From assembly GCA_910586485.1 (NCBI GenBank), contig CAJUIA010000037.1, forward strand, positions 1-34,411: DNA of 34,411 nt, given 5' to 3'. Within the stretch, counting starts at the first letter, position 1. Every line of letters starts with the position of its first letter. This document shows, piece after piece, positions 24,300-32,922 of this stretch. The notes beneath the pieces were generated by a model, which was given only the letters and a program-made list of their open reading frames with translations, did not search any database and was not told where the DNA came from. The translations under genes and the position numbers were made by a program. The DNA is from an uncultured Acetatifactor sp. (GTDB lineage Bacteria > Bacillota > Clostridia > Lachnospirales > Lachnospiraceae).

Positions 24300-24408
24300 G
24301 TTCACAGGAGAAAAGCAGGCGACGCAAAGCGGCATTTGTTTTTCTGTGGACATTGCGCGGGTTTGCGAGTGTAAATACCTGATATGTAATGAACGGGAGG
24401 GCCGCCGA

Positions 24409-24909
24409 ATGAATTCTTTACCAATAGAGGATATGAGTAAAACATATCTTGAACATTCCATGGTTATTCACAATTTTGTAATTAAAATAGGCAGTCAAAT
24501 GAAGGACAGTTTATGTCGTGTGTTCAGCGGCAGTGTTCAGTACCAGTGGCGTGAGAATGAGGATAAAATCGTGATACCGGATGTTTCGATTATCTGCAAT
24601 ATGCGTGACCGGAAAAACGTATCATTTACCGGAATTCCTCGCTTTGTGATGGAGGTTTTATCTGATTCTACCGAAGAATATGATCGAAATGAGAAAATGC
24701 AGATATACTGCAGGGTGGGTGTTTCGGAATACTGGATTGCAGATTGGCGAAAAAGGCAGGTTGAGATTTATTTGTTTGACTGGAAGGAGGATGGTACGGC
24801 TTATCCTTATCTTTACAAAACAGTTACGGACAAAAATAAAGATGACTTACAACTGGTGATGTTTCCCGATTTTATAATTACTTTTGACGAGCTATTTGAT
24901 ATAGGATAG
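24409..24909 (+). CDS. Uma2-family (DUF820) restriction-endonuclease-fold protein
   Basis: 166-residue protein with the PD-(D/E)XK nuclease-like fold of the Uma2 family. Key segments: IVIPDVSII (D58), FVMEVLSDSTEEYDRNEKMQIY (E82, K96) and GVSEYWIADW. The family's cellular role is not established; members are often multicopy in gut and cyanobacterial genomes. ATG 24409 is favoured by GGGAGG 8 bases upstream; the frame is open further up but lacks a start with a ribosome binding site. The N-terminal segment before the core is slightly short for the family. The next gene, GH2, starts 9 bases after the stop. Confidence 0.87.
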   Translation: MNSLPIEDMSKTYLEHSMVIHNFVIKIGSQMKDSLCRVFSGSVQYQWRENEDKIVIPDVSIICNMRDRKNVSFTGIPRFVMEVLSDSTEEYDRNEKMQIYCRVGVSEYWIADWRKRQVEIYLFDWKEDGTAYPYLYKTVTDKNKDDLQLVMFPDFIITFDELFDIG

Positions 24910-24918
24910 GAGGTATTT

Positions 24919-26607
24919 ATGATACGTGCGTTTGAAACTCATAAAATCCGGTATCAAAAGGAGCTGACCGGACAGCTCTGGCAGTTTACGCCCTGTCAGG
25001 GCAGGCTGGCAGGCAAAAGCTTTATGGTGGCAACGCCCAGCTGCTGGGAGAGTTATCCTGATTTCGGAAATTACAGGGGAGAGGGCATTTACCGGACCAC
25101 GTTTCAGGCCGGGGGAAATCTGCGGCTGGAGTGCAAGGGCGTCAGCCACACGGCCACGGTCTTTCTGGACGGGCAGGAGATTATGCGGCATTATAACGCT
25201 TATACCATGTTTGATACCGTAATTCCCAATGTGCCTTACGGGGAGCATACCCTGGAGATTAAGGCGGACAACCGCTTCAGCGAGGACAGCGCCCTGCATA
25301 TTCCCAACGATTATATGTCCTATGGGGGTGTCAGCAGGCCGGTGGTGCTGGAACAGCTGGCGGACGTTTATATCAAAAGCATACAGGTCACGCCTCTTTG
25401 GCAGGACGGCAGCTGGCAGGCAAAGGCTTCCCTGACTGTGAAGAATATAACGGACCATCCATGCAGCTGCGATGTATCCGCATCCATTGACACGCCGGAG
25501 ACTGTCCGGGCAGAATGGGCGGGCGAGACGCTGGCACCGGGGGAGGAAAAGCTTCTGCAGAAAAACCTGTTTTTTTCTCAGGTGGAGCCCTGGAGTATGG
25601 AGCATCCACAGCTTTACCGGGTCAACGTGGTTTTGACATTGGACGGGGAGCCGGCGGATGATCTCACGGACCGTTTTGGTTTCCGGGTAGTAAGTACGGA
25701 AGGAAAGCGGATTCTGCTTAACGGCAGAGCAGTCCGCATCAAGGGCTTCTGCCGGCATGAGGATCATCCTCAGTTTGGGTGCGCCCTGCCTTATGGGGCC
25801 ATGGCGGCGGATCTGGACCTGATCCGGCATCTGGGAGCCAATTCCGTGCGGACCTCCCATTATCCCAACGACGAGGTGTTTCTGGACCTCTGCGACGAGC
25901 TGGGGATCCTGGTATGGGAGGAAAACCATGCCAGAGGGCTCAGCCTGGAAAATATGAAGAATCCTCATTTTGAAGAACAGGCGGAGCAGGTGATCCGGGA
26001 AATGATCCCGGCCCATTACAATCATCCCTGCATTTATATCTGGGGCATTTTAAATGAATGTGCCAGCGATACGGAATACGGGAAGGAATGCTATCAAAAG
26101 CAGTTGGAGCTGATTGAAAGGCTTGACCGCACCAGACCCCGCTCCTTTGCAAGCTGTAAGTTTAAGACAGACATCTGCTTTGGACTGCCGGAGGTAGTGT
26201 CTTACAATATTTATCCCAAGTGGTATCATGAGACGCCGCCGGGGGAATATCTGGAGGATTTGTACCAATGGGTACAGAGGGAGACGGAAGGGGCCGGCAA
26301 GCCCTTTTTAATCACGGAAATCGGAGCAGGGGGCATTTACGGTTACCGCAATCCCTATCATTCCAAATGGACGGAGGAATATCAGGCGGAGACCCTGGCG
26401 GAGCAGGTCAGTGCGGTGCTGGAGCATGAGGACTGCTGCGGTGTTTATATCTGGCAGTTTAGCGATGTGCGGATCAGCGAGGAATGGTTTGGCGGGCGTC
26501 CCCGCACCATGAACAATAAGGGAGTGGTGGACGAGTACCGCCGCAGGAAGCTGTGCTACGACAGGGTAAAGCAGATCTTTGAGGCCTATGATAATTATAT
26601 AGACTGA
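24919..26607 (+). CDS. GH2 glycoside hydrolase, beta-glucuronidase-like
   Basis: 562-residue cytoplasmic enzyme with the GH2 three-domain layout: sugar-binding jelly roll (about 1-150), immunoglobulin-like domain (about 150-260) and TIM barrel (about 260-560). Acid/base E380 in GILNEC and nucleophile E467 in LITEIGAGG. Near the end NNKG supplies N532-x-K534, the NxK pair that contacts the glucuronate carboxylate in E. coli GusA, so a beta-glucuronidase is more likely than a galactosidase. The region before NE has no long active-site loop. It would release glucuronic acid from plant or host conjugates. AGGAGG lies just upstream of ATG 24919. A GH43 gene lies 2.8 kb downstream. Confidence 0.87.
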   Translation: MIRAFETHKIRYQKELTGQLWQFTPCQGRLAGKSFMVATPSCWESYPDFGNYRGEGIYRTTFQAGGNLRLECKGVSHTATVFLDGQEIMRHYNAYTMFDTVIPNVPYGEHTLEIKADNRFSEDSALHIPNDYMSYGGVSRPVVLEQLADVYIKSIQVTPLWQDGSWQAKASLTVKNITDHPCSCDVSASIDTPETVRAEWAGETLAPGEEKLLQKNLFFSQVEPWSMEHPQLYRVNVVLTLDGEPADDLTDRFGFRVVSTEGKRILLNGRAVRIKGFCRHEDHPQFGCALPYGAMAADLDLIRHLGANSVRTSHYPNDEVFLDLCDELGILVWEENHARGLSLENMKNPHFEEQAEQVIREMIPAHYNHPCIYIWGILNECASDTEYGKECYQKQLELIERLDRTRPRSFASCKFKTDICFGLPEVVSYNIYPKWYHETPPGEYLEDLYQWVQRETEGAGKPFLITEIGAGGIYGYRNPYHSKWTEEYQAETLAEQVSAVLEHEDCCGVYIWQFSDVRISEEWFGGRPRTMNNKGVVDEYRRRKLCYDRVKQIFEAYDNYID

Positions 26608-26706
26608 CGGCAGATCTGCGGGTAGCCAGGCTGATTTTCAGGCATGCCGGGAATTGTGGTAAGGATGTCGGCGGCAGATCTGGCAGAAGAGGGAGGGGAT
26701 GAAACG

Positions 26707-27591
26707 GTGAGTGAAATCGTATGGAATGACCGGTTTAATGTGGGAGTGGAGTGCATTGACAAGGCACATCAGCGCCTTTTTTCCATTGTGGGTAAATTGC
26801 TCAGTCTGAATGAGGATACCGAAAAGCAGCAGTATGCCTGCAGAGAGGGGATCAAGTATTTTAAGAGCTATACCATGAAGCATTTCGCCGAGGAAGAGGC
26901 TTATATGAAGTCCATCGGCTACAAGGATTATGAGATACATAAAAGCCTTCATGACAATATGCGAGATCATACCATTCCGGCTCTGGAGGCAGAGCTGGAG
27001 GAACAAAATTACTCCACCGGCTCCGTACAGCATTTTCTGGGGATGTGCATCGGCTGGCTCAACGGTCATATCATGATTGAGGATCATGCCATCGCCGGAA
27101 ATTCCTATAAAAAGTGGGAGCATCAGCCGGCAGAAAGCGAGCTTGATTCCCTGGAGAAGGCGGCAATTCAGGCGTTGGATAACCTGTACCGCATCAAGGC
27201 AAAAACAGTGAGCGTGCGTTACGGCGGGGAGGATTTCGCGTCGGGGAAGGCTTTGTGTTTCCGGCTGCTTTACTCTTCACCTGCGGGTAAACGGCAGCAG
27301 GTGTATATGGTGTATGAAGAGAAGCTGATCTTAAATATGGTGGGGGACTTGTTCGGAAAGCAGATTGACAGAATCGACAAGACAGTGTCTTATGCGGTGA
27401 AGATGCTGTCCCCCAAATTTATGAGCTGTATCTCAAGGCATTTTCCTTTTACGGAGGGAACAAAGCTGGAAAAATCGGATTTACTGACCTTTGAACAGTT
27501 TACAAAAGTGTTTGACAGGCAATGCCCGCCTTACAGCCTGCTGTTTGGCACCGGGGGGAAGGGGTATTTTGCCCTGTGTATTCAGGCTTAG
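26707..27591 (+). CDS. Bacteriohemerythrin with C-terminal CheX-like domain
   Basis: 294-residue protein. Residues 1-135 are a hemerythrin four-helix bundle with all seven di-iron ligands: H21, H59, E63, H78, H82, H121 and D126, so it should bind oxygen or nitric oxide. Residues about 150-294 form an alpha/beta domain that resembles CheX/CheC phosphatases (LILNMVGDLFGKQ, SLLFGTGGKGYFALCI). The ExxN phosphatase motif is not evident (MLSPKF at that point), so it may be a non-catalytic sensor or dimer module. GTG 26707 is chosen because GGGAGGGG lies 8 bases upstream and SEIVWNDRFNVG is the normal family start; ATG 26644 would add 21 unrelated residues. Confidence 0.83.
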   Translation: MSEIVWNDRFNVGVECIDKAHQRLFSIVGKLLSLNEDTEKQQYACREGIKYFKSYTMKHFAEEEAYMKSIGYKDYEIHKSLHDNMRDHTIPALEAELEEQNYSTGSVQHFLGMCIGWLNGHIMIEDHAIAGNSYKKWEHQPAESELDSLEKAAIQALDNLYRIKAKTVSVRYGGEDFASGKALCFRLLYSSPAGKRQQVYMVYEEKLILNMVGDLFGKQIDRIDKTVSYAVKMLSPKFMSCISRHFPFTEGTKLEKSDLLTFEQFTKVFDRQCPPYSLLFGTGGKGYFALCIQA

Positions 27592-27617
27592 AAGGATTTA
27601 GAAACAGGAGGATAAAA

Positions 27618-29438
27618 ATGGCAGAGGAATTAAAAAGCAGGAAGGATGTACCGACAGAGCTGACATGGGATCTTTCCCAGATATATGCTTCCGAGGCGGA
27701 TATGCTTCGGGATGCAGAGGAAATGAAGGAGCTGGCAGGGCGGATCGAAGAGACCTATCGGGGAAAGCTGGAGGATCCTGAGCGGATTGCGGCCTGCCTT
27801 GGTGAATACCGCAGGTTAAAAGAGCTGATGGGTCTGGTGATCAATTATTGCAGCCTGGCGATGGAGGTGGATTACTATGACGAGTATAACCAGCAGCGCA
27901 TGGGGAAAATGAGCCGCCTTGGGGATGAGCTTGGCAGCAGCTTAAGCTTTATCCGCAGCGAGCTGATGGAGCAGCCGGAGGAAACCATCAGGAAAGCCAT
28001 GGAAATCGACGGCGGCAATCGGTGCTACTTACAGGATATTCTGCGGGATAAGGCTCACAGGCTTCATCCGGAGGCGGAGCGGGTGCTGTCCGCCCTGGGG
28101 CAGAGTATTTATGGCACGCCCTATGAAATTTATAACATTACCAAGCTGGCGGATATTAAGTTTGAGCCCTTTACCGTAAACGGGAAGGAGTATCCGCTGG
28201 GTTATACCCTTTTTGAAGATGATTATGAATATGAGCCGGACACGGCGGTGCGCCGGGCAGCCTTTGCAGCGTTTTCCAAAAAGATCAAGGAGTATGAGAA
28301 CGTGACGGCCACGGCGTACAATGCCAATGTACAGACGGAAAAGGTGTTGTCGAAGCTTCGCGGCTATGATTCCGTGTTCGACTATCTGCTCTTTGATCAG
28401 AAGGTGGACCGGGAGCTTTATGACCGTCAGATTAACCTGATCACGGAAAAACTGGCGCCGCATATGCGCAGGTATGCGAAGCTGATTCAAAAGGTGCATC
28501 ATCTGGATCAGATGACCTTTGCGGACTTGAAGCTGCCCGTTGATCCGGGCTATACCCCGGAGGTTACGATTCAGGACTCACGGGAATATATTGAAAAGGG
28601 GCTTGCTGTTTTGGGTGAGGACTATGTGGAGATGATCCGCACCGCATACTGCGACCGCTGGGTGGACTTTGCCCAGAACAAGGGGAAGGCTACGGGGGGC
28701 TTTTGCGCCAGTCCTTACGGGACCCATTCTTATATACTGATGACCTGGAACAACAAGATGTCGGATGTGTTCACCCTGGCTCATGAGCTGGGACACGCGG
28801 GGCATTTTAAAATCTGCAACGAGGCCCAGTCAGTTTTTGATACCGAGGTGTCCAGCTATTTTATAGAAGCGCCCTCTACCATGAATGAGCTGCTGATGGC
28901 CCACTACCTGATGCGGACCGGCAAGGATAAGCGTTTCCGGCGCTGGGTGCTGTCCTGCATGGTGAGCAACACCTATTATCATAATTTTGTGACCCATCTG
29001 CTGGAAGCGGCTTACCAGCGGGAGGTCTATAAGCTGGTGGACGCAGGAGAGAGCGTTCAGGCCGGACAGCTGAGCAGCATTATGCGGGAGACGCTGGAGA
29101 AATTCTGGGGTGATGCGGTGGAGATCAATGAGGGAGCGGAGCTGACCTGGATGCGCCAGCCTCATTATTACATGGGGCTTTATTCCTATACCTACAGTGC
29201 CGGACTGACCGTAGCCACCCAAGTCTGTAAGCGGCTGGAGACAGAGGGAGAAGCAGTGGCAGAGGATTGGAAAAAGGTGCTTGCCGCAGGAAGTACGCTG
29301 GATCCGGTGGGGCTGGCAGCCCTGGCGGGGATCGACATTACCACGGATGGGCCCCTGCTGGATACCATAGAAACCATCGGCTCTATGATCGACGAGATCT
29401 GCGAGCTGACGGAGGAGCTGGAGAAGGAAGAAAATTAA
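27618..29438 (+). CDS. pepF: Oligoendopeptidase F (peptidase M3B)
   Basis: 606-residue cytoplasmic zinc metallopeptidase that cuts oligopeptides of moderate length. The zinc site is H389-E390-L-G-H393 (AHELGHAGH), with E417 of FIEAPSTMNE as third ligand. The long N-terminal helical region and the ending are typical of PepF. AGGAGG lies close before ATG 27618, and homology begins with DVPTELTWDLSQIY at residue 10; the open frame before it reads back into the hemerythrin gene. The GH43 gene starts 15 bases after its stop, so the two share a transcript. It probably recycles imported or signal-derived peptides. Confidence 0.95.
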   Translation: MAEELKSRKDVPTELTWDLSQIYASEADMLRDAEEMKELAGRIEETYRGKLEDPERIAACLGEYRRLKELMGLVINYCSLAMEVDYYDEYNQQRMGKMSRLGDELGSSLSFIRSELMEQPEETIRKAMEIDGGNRCYLQDILRDKAHRLHPEAERVLSALGQSIYGTPYEIYNITKLADIKFEPFTVNGKEYPLGYTLFEDDYEYEPDTAVRRAAFAAFSKKIKEYENVTATAYNANVQTEKVLSKLRGYDSVFDYLLFDQKVDRELYDRQINLITEKLAPHMRRYAKLIQKVHHLDQMTFADLKLPVDPGYTPEVTIQDSREYIEKGLAVLGEDYVEMIRTAYCDRWVDFAQNKGKATGGFCASPYGTHSYILMTWNNKMSDVFTLAHELGHAGHFKICNEAQSVFDTEVSSYFIEAPSTMNELLMAHYLMRTGKDKRFRRWVLSCMVSNTYYHNFVTHLLEAAYQREVYKLVDAGESVQAGQLSSIMRETLEKFWGDAVEINEGAELTWMRQPHYYMGLYSYTYSAGLTVATQVCKRLETEGEAVAEDWKKVLAAGSTLDPVGLAALAGIDITTDGPLLDTIETIGSMIDEICELTEELEKEEN

Positions 29439-29453
29439 CAGAGGAGATTAAAA

Positions 29454-31055
29454 ATGAGCGAAAAAATAAATACCTGCCCCATCAACCCCGTCACATGCCT
29501 GGACTATCCGGACGTGGATGTGATTCGGGTGGAGGATACCTATTATATGGTGAGTACCACGATGCACTTTATGCCCGGCTGCGAGATCCTGCGGTCTTAT
29601 GATTTAAAGACCTGGGAACATGCGGTTTATGTCTATGATACCTTAGACGGCACCCCCGGTCAGAGGCTGGAGGGGGAGAAGAATATTTACGGTCAGGGCA
29701 TGTGGGCGGCTTCCCTGCGGTATCACAGGGGGACCTTTTATGTATGCTTTGTGGCAAACGACACCCATAAAACTTATCTGTACACGGCGCAGAGGCTAGA
29801 AGGCCCATGGGAGAAGCATACAGTAGAGGGCTTTTACCATGACTGTTCCCTGCTGTTTGACGATGATGACAGGGTTTATATTGCCTATGGGAATAAAAAT
29901 ATTTATATTACGGAGCTGGCGGAGAATTTAAGCGGGCCAAAAGCCGGCGGGCTTCACAGGCTGGCGGTCAGCGACGAGGGTAATCCGCACTTAGGCTACG
30001 AGGGCACTCATTTTTATAAAATAAACGGGAAGTACTACCTGTTTTTTATTCATTCCTTATGGGATCATTGGAGAAGGACGGAATGCTGCTTTGTGGCGGA
30101 TTCCCTTACCGGAGAATTTGTGGGCGGAGAGGTATTGAATGACGACAGGGGCTATTGCGGCCAGGGCGTGGCCCAGGGTGGAATCGTGGACACACCGGAG
30201 GGAAAATGGTATGCCATGCTTTTCCAGGACAGCGGCGCCGTGGGCAGAATCCCCGTTTTGATACCCATGAGCTGGGAGCAGGGCTTGACCGTGCGCAGAG
30301 AAGCCCTGCCGGGACAGCAGGCGGAGCGCGTGCTCGAACAGCTCTTCCCGGTGCTGGGAGAAGGCGGGCGGATTCCGAAGGATTTCCCCATCACGAGTAC
30401 CCGGCCGGACTATCCATATGAACCGCTGGTACAGAGCGATGACTTTAAGGAGGAATTAAAATCCTGCTGGCAGTTTAATCACGAGCCGGATGTTTCCCTG
30501 ACTGCCCATGACAGGGAAGCAGGGAGCTGGAAGGTGACTACGGACAAGGTGTGTGACAGGCTGACCCAGGCAAAAAATATGATCACTCAGCGGATGCGGT
30601 ATCCGGGCTGTGCAGGGGAGGTCACCCTGGACGGCAGCGGCCTGAAGGAAGGGGATATTGCGGGGCTCTGCGCTTTGCAGAGCTGTTACGGACTGATTGG
30701 GCTGACCAGAAGGGACGGAAAACTTTGCCTGATTGTGCGGACGGTGGAGGCGGAGGATACTTCCATGGCGCCGCTGAAAAAGGAAGCACAGGGCACCGGG
30801 GCATTGGAAAAGGAATGGGCCGTTCTGCCGGTGGAAGGAAACAGCGTACAGCTTAAGCTGGAGGTGGACTTTACCGAAATGAAGGATACGGCAGCATTTT
30901 ACTATAAGGAGGGGCAAGACTGGAAAAAGCTGGGGCCGGACCATAAGCTGTACTTCAAGCTGGATCATTTCTGCGGCTGCCGCTTCGGGCTGGCGGTATA
31001 TTCCACAAGGGAAGCGGGCGGGAGCGCAGAGTTCAGGAATTTTAGATATAGTTAA
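29454..31055 (+). CDS. GH43 family beta-xylosidase/arabinofuranosidase-like enzyme
   Basis: 533-residue cytoplasmic glycosidase. The five-bladed propeller occupies about 10-320, with base D20 (CLDYPDVDVI), pKa-setting D130 (YHDCSLL) and acid E183 (YEGTHFY). A C-terminal beta-sandwich of about 200 residues (from SDDFKEELKSCWQFNHEPD) is the accessory domain found in GH43 xylosidases. The enzyme likely releases xylose or arabinose from short oligosaccharides taken up by the cell. The start is supported by AGAGGAG about 9 bases before the ATG. It is 15 bases behind pepF and converges with a TetR gene. Confidence 0.9.
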   Translation: MSEKINTCPINPVTCLDYPDVDVIRVEDTYYMVSTTMHFMPGCEILRSYDLKTWEHAVYVYDTLDGTPGQRLEGEKNIYGQGMWAASLRYHRGTFYVCFVANDTHKTYLYTAQRLEGPWEKHTVEGFYHDCSLLFDDDDRVYIAYGNKNIYITELAENLSGPKAGGLHRLAVSDEGNPHLGYEGTHFYKINGKYYLFFIHSLWDHWRRTECCFVADSLTGEFVGGEVLNDDRGYCGQGVAQGGIVDTPEGKWYAMLFQDSGAVGRIPVLIPMSWEQGLTVRREALPGQQAERVLEQLFPVLGEGGRIPKDFPITSTRPDYPYEPLVQSDDFKEELKSCWQFNHEPDVSLTAHDREAGSWKVTTDKVCDRLTQAKNMITQRMRYPGCAGEVTLDGSGLKEGDIAGLCALQSCYGLIGLTRRDGKLCLIVRTVEAEDTSMAPLKKEAQGTGALEKEWAVLPVEGNSVQLKLEVDFTEMKDTAAFYYKEGQDWKKLGPDHKLYFKLDHFCGCRFGLAVYSTREAGGSAEFRNFRYS

Positions 31056-31084
31056 AAGCATCTAAAGCATTTGCCTTATAGGAA

Positions 31085-31612
31085 TCATTGCTTCTCTAAG
31101 TAGCCTGCCAGCTCCGCCGCCGTTTCCTTCATTCCCCGCCGGAACCAGACTTCAATCCAGCCGTACAGGAAAAAACCCACATAAGCGGAGGAATAGGCGG
31201 CGACTACCTCCTGCTCCGGATCAAAGCCGCACAGCTCCAAAATAATATCCTTCAAAAGGTAAACCAAACCTCTTTCATTCAGCAGAGCGTAAAAATCACG
31301 ATGGGACTCAAAGTGAGAAAACACGATCCATACCGTTTTACTGACCGGAAGGTCAGGGGCGATTCTGTATTTATCTATCCAATCCTGAAACAGGTTTTTA
31401 ATGTAGACCCTGATAATATCCTCTTTTTCCTCGTAATTACGGTAAAAGGATGTTCGGCCTACACCTGCCATATCACACAATTCACTGATGGAAATTTTAT
31501 CGAGTGTTTTTTCCTTCAGCAATGCCAGCATAGAGCCGGTGAGGTGTTCCACCACATAGGCATTGCGGCTTTCGTTGCTGAACGGTGAAACATTTTTAGG
31601 CTTTTGTTCCAT
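31085..31612 (-). CDS. TetR/AcrR-family regulator
   Basis: 175-residue regulator. The N-terminal HTH reads LDKISISELCDMAGVGRTSFYRNYEEKEDI (about 30-60). The C-terminal ligand domain (VSKTVWIVFSHFESHRDFYALLNERG, SSAYVGFFLYGWIEVWFRRGMKET) resembles TetR_C_8-type proteins. ATG 31612 is chosen because GGAGG lies exactly 8 bases upstream; an ATG at 31633 adds seven residues across that Shine-Dalgarno. It is divergent from the small-peptide/esterase pair. The intergenic space has a perfect 12-bp inverted repeat, which should be its operator and would control both transcripts. Confidence 0.9.
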   Translation of the reverse strand: MEQKPKNVSPFSNESRNAYVVEHLTGSMLALLKEKTLDKISISELCDMAGVGRTSFYRNYEEKEDIIRVYIKNLFQDWIDKYRIAPDLPVSKTVWIVFSHFESHRDFYALLNERGLVYLLKDIILELCGFDPEQEVVAAYSSAYVGFFLYGWIEVWFRRGMKETAAELAGYLEKQ

Positions 31613-31662
31613 TTTGGCTGCCTCCATTGACATACTTTCTGTTTGCTGTTATATTTGTTCCG

Positions 31663-31697
31663 ATGTTACAAATGATTCGACGTTGCATTTGTAACAT
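31663..31697. promoter_or_regulatory. TetR operator: perfect 12-bp inverted repeat
   Basis: ATGTTACAAATG at 31663-31674 and CATTTGTAACAT at 31686-31697 are exact inverse copies around an 11-base spacer. A further GTAACAT lies at 31701 and a TTTGT at about 31654, so the site may bind more than one dimer. It spans the divergent promoter zone between the TetR gene and the small-peptide/esterase pair. Confidence 0.8.
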
Positions 31698-31737
31698 ATA
31701 GTAACATAAGAGAGAATAACTGTCAAGGGAGGATAGC

Positions 31738-31881
31738 ATGAGGCGAATGACATTGATACAAAAGAGGCTGTTCATTTTATTGATTATTGTGATAGCAGGC
31801 TTCGTTCTGGGGCGGCTGGTGGTGCGGGCCTTTATGAATCTGCTGCTGGGCGGCACGCTGTTTGGAGGGAATTTCCTATGA
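31738..31881 (+). CDS. 47-residue membrane peptide coupled to the esterase
   Basis: Small gene with a strong ribosome binding site (AAGGGAGGA) right before ATG 31738. The product starts with a basic stretch (MRRMTLIQKR), then a hydrophobic helix LFILLIIVIAGFVLGRLVV, a basic residue and a second apolar stretch ending LLLGGTLFGGNFL. The stop lies within the ATGA shared with the esterase start at 31878, so the two are translationally coupled. I do not recognise a family. It could be an adaptor or anchor for the esterase, or a leader peptide setting its translation. Confidence 0.7.
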   Translation: MRRMTLIQKRLFILLIIVIAGFVLGRLVVRAFMNLLLGGTLFGGNFL

Positions 31882-32915
31882 GCAAAATTACAGAAGAAAA
31901 AGCTGGAGAAGCTGTAAAAGAGAAAACCGTAAAAGAAAAAAATGTAAAGAAGAAGGTGAAGATCGTGCCTGTGTGGATGGGAATTTTTGCTTTTCTGCTG
32001 GCCTTTGGGGTCGGCGCAGCGTCAAAATTTGTAATCACTCCTGGATGGTCAAAAAACTATTCCGTTCAGTGGAGTGATGAACTGGGAACATTGAAGGTCG
32101 ATCTGCCTTATGGTGAGGGGGAGGCCAATAAATTTGATCTCTATCTTCCAAAGGATAATACCAAAGAGGCTTACGGGCTTGCCGTCTATCTTCATGCCGG
32201 CGGGTTCACAAGCGGTGATAAGATCGGCGACAGAGAAATGCTTTCCTGGCTGTGCTCTAAAGGATATGTAGCGGCAGGAATTAATTATACCCTCCGTACG
32301 GAGACAAACAATGCCAGTGTGCTTACACAGTCAAACGAGATCAAGGCGGCAATTCCCATGGTGATTGCCGCGGCGCAGGAGGCAGGGTATCCGATTGACA
32401 AAATGACCATAGCCGGCGGCTCCGCCGGGCACGCCCTGGCCATGATCTATGCGTACCGGGATGCCGGGGAAGCGCCTGTTCCCGTCGTCCTGACCTTCGG
32501 CGGCGTGGGTCCGTCCTGCTTCTATAAGGAAGATTGGGACAATTACGGCCTTGACCGGAATACCGATGAAAGCGATCAGGCGGCGGTGGCATTATTCAGC
32601 GCCATGCTGGGGGAAATGATCCCGATTGAGGAAATAAAGGACGGTTCCTATATCGAGCGGATGAAACCGATTTCCGCTGCCGCTTATGTCACGCCGGATG
32701 CGCCGCCCACGGTGGTCGCTTACGGAACATATGACCGCGTTCAGCCCTTCAAGGCATCCCTTCGTCTGAAGGCGGCGTTAGCGGAAAACCATGTGGATTT
32801 CAAGTATTTTGAATTTTCCCACTCCGGCCACGGGCTCCAGAACGACAATGCGCTCTCCAGACAGTGGATGGAGGCCATTGAGGAATACCTTGATAAATCT
32901 ATGCCGGTGGAATAA
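31878..32915 (+). CDS. Membrane-anchored alpha/beta hydrolase (esterase/lipase-like)
   Basis: 345-residue hydrolase. Residues 1-30 are strongly charged with Lys/Glu repeats, then WMGIFAFLLAFGVGAAS forms a membrane anchor, so the enzyme should face outwards. The oxyanion motif is LHAGGF (H106, G108, G109), the nucleophile S182 in GGSAGH, and the catalytic His in SHSGHG near residue 318; an acidic member is expected in the YGTYDRVQP segment. This is the pattern of HSL/bd-FAE-type esterases. Substrate unknown; deacetylation of glycans is one possibility. Translated from the ATGA overlap with the 47-residue peptide and expected to be regulated by the divergent TetR protein. Confidence 0.85.
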   Translation: MSKITEEKAGEAVKEKTVKEKNVKKKVKIVPVWMGIFAFLLAFGVGAASKFVITPGWSKNYSVQWSDELGTLKVDLPYGEGEANKFDLYLPKDNTKEAYGLAVYLHAGGFTSGDKIGDREMLSWLCSKGYVAAGINYTLRTETNNASVLTQSNEIKAAIPMVIAAAQEAGYPIDKMTIAGGSAGHALAMIYAYRDAGEAPVPVVLTFGGVGPSCFYKEDWDNYGLDRNTDESDQAAVALFSAMLGEMIPIEEIKDGSYIERMKPISAAAYVTPDAPPTVVAYGTYDRVQPFKASLRLKAALAENHVDFKYFEFSHSGHGLQNDNALSRQWMEAIEEYLDKSMPVE

Positions 32916-32922
32916 ACAGGCA

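Noticed and set aside
24300..24360. Possible c-di-GMP-I riboswitch because of the string GACGCAAAGC
   Set aside because: The required upstream GCAAACC segment and receptor hairpins are absent, and the likely transcription start would remove part of the flanking stem.
24892..26025. A 377-codon open frame antisense to the GH2 gene
   Set aside because: It is explained by codon bias of the GH2 gene on the other strand; the translation shows no family motifs.
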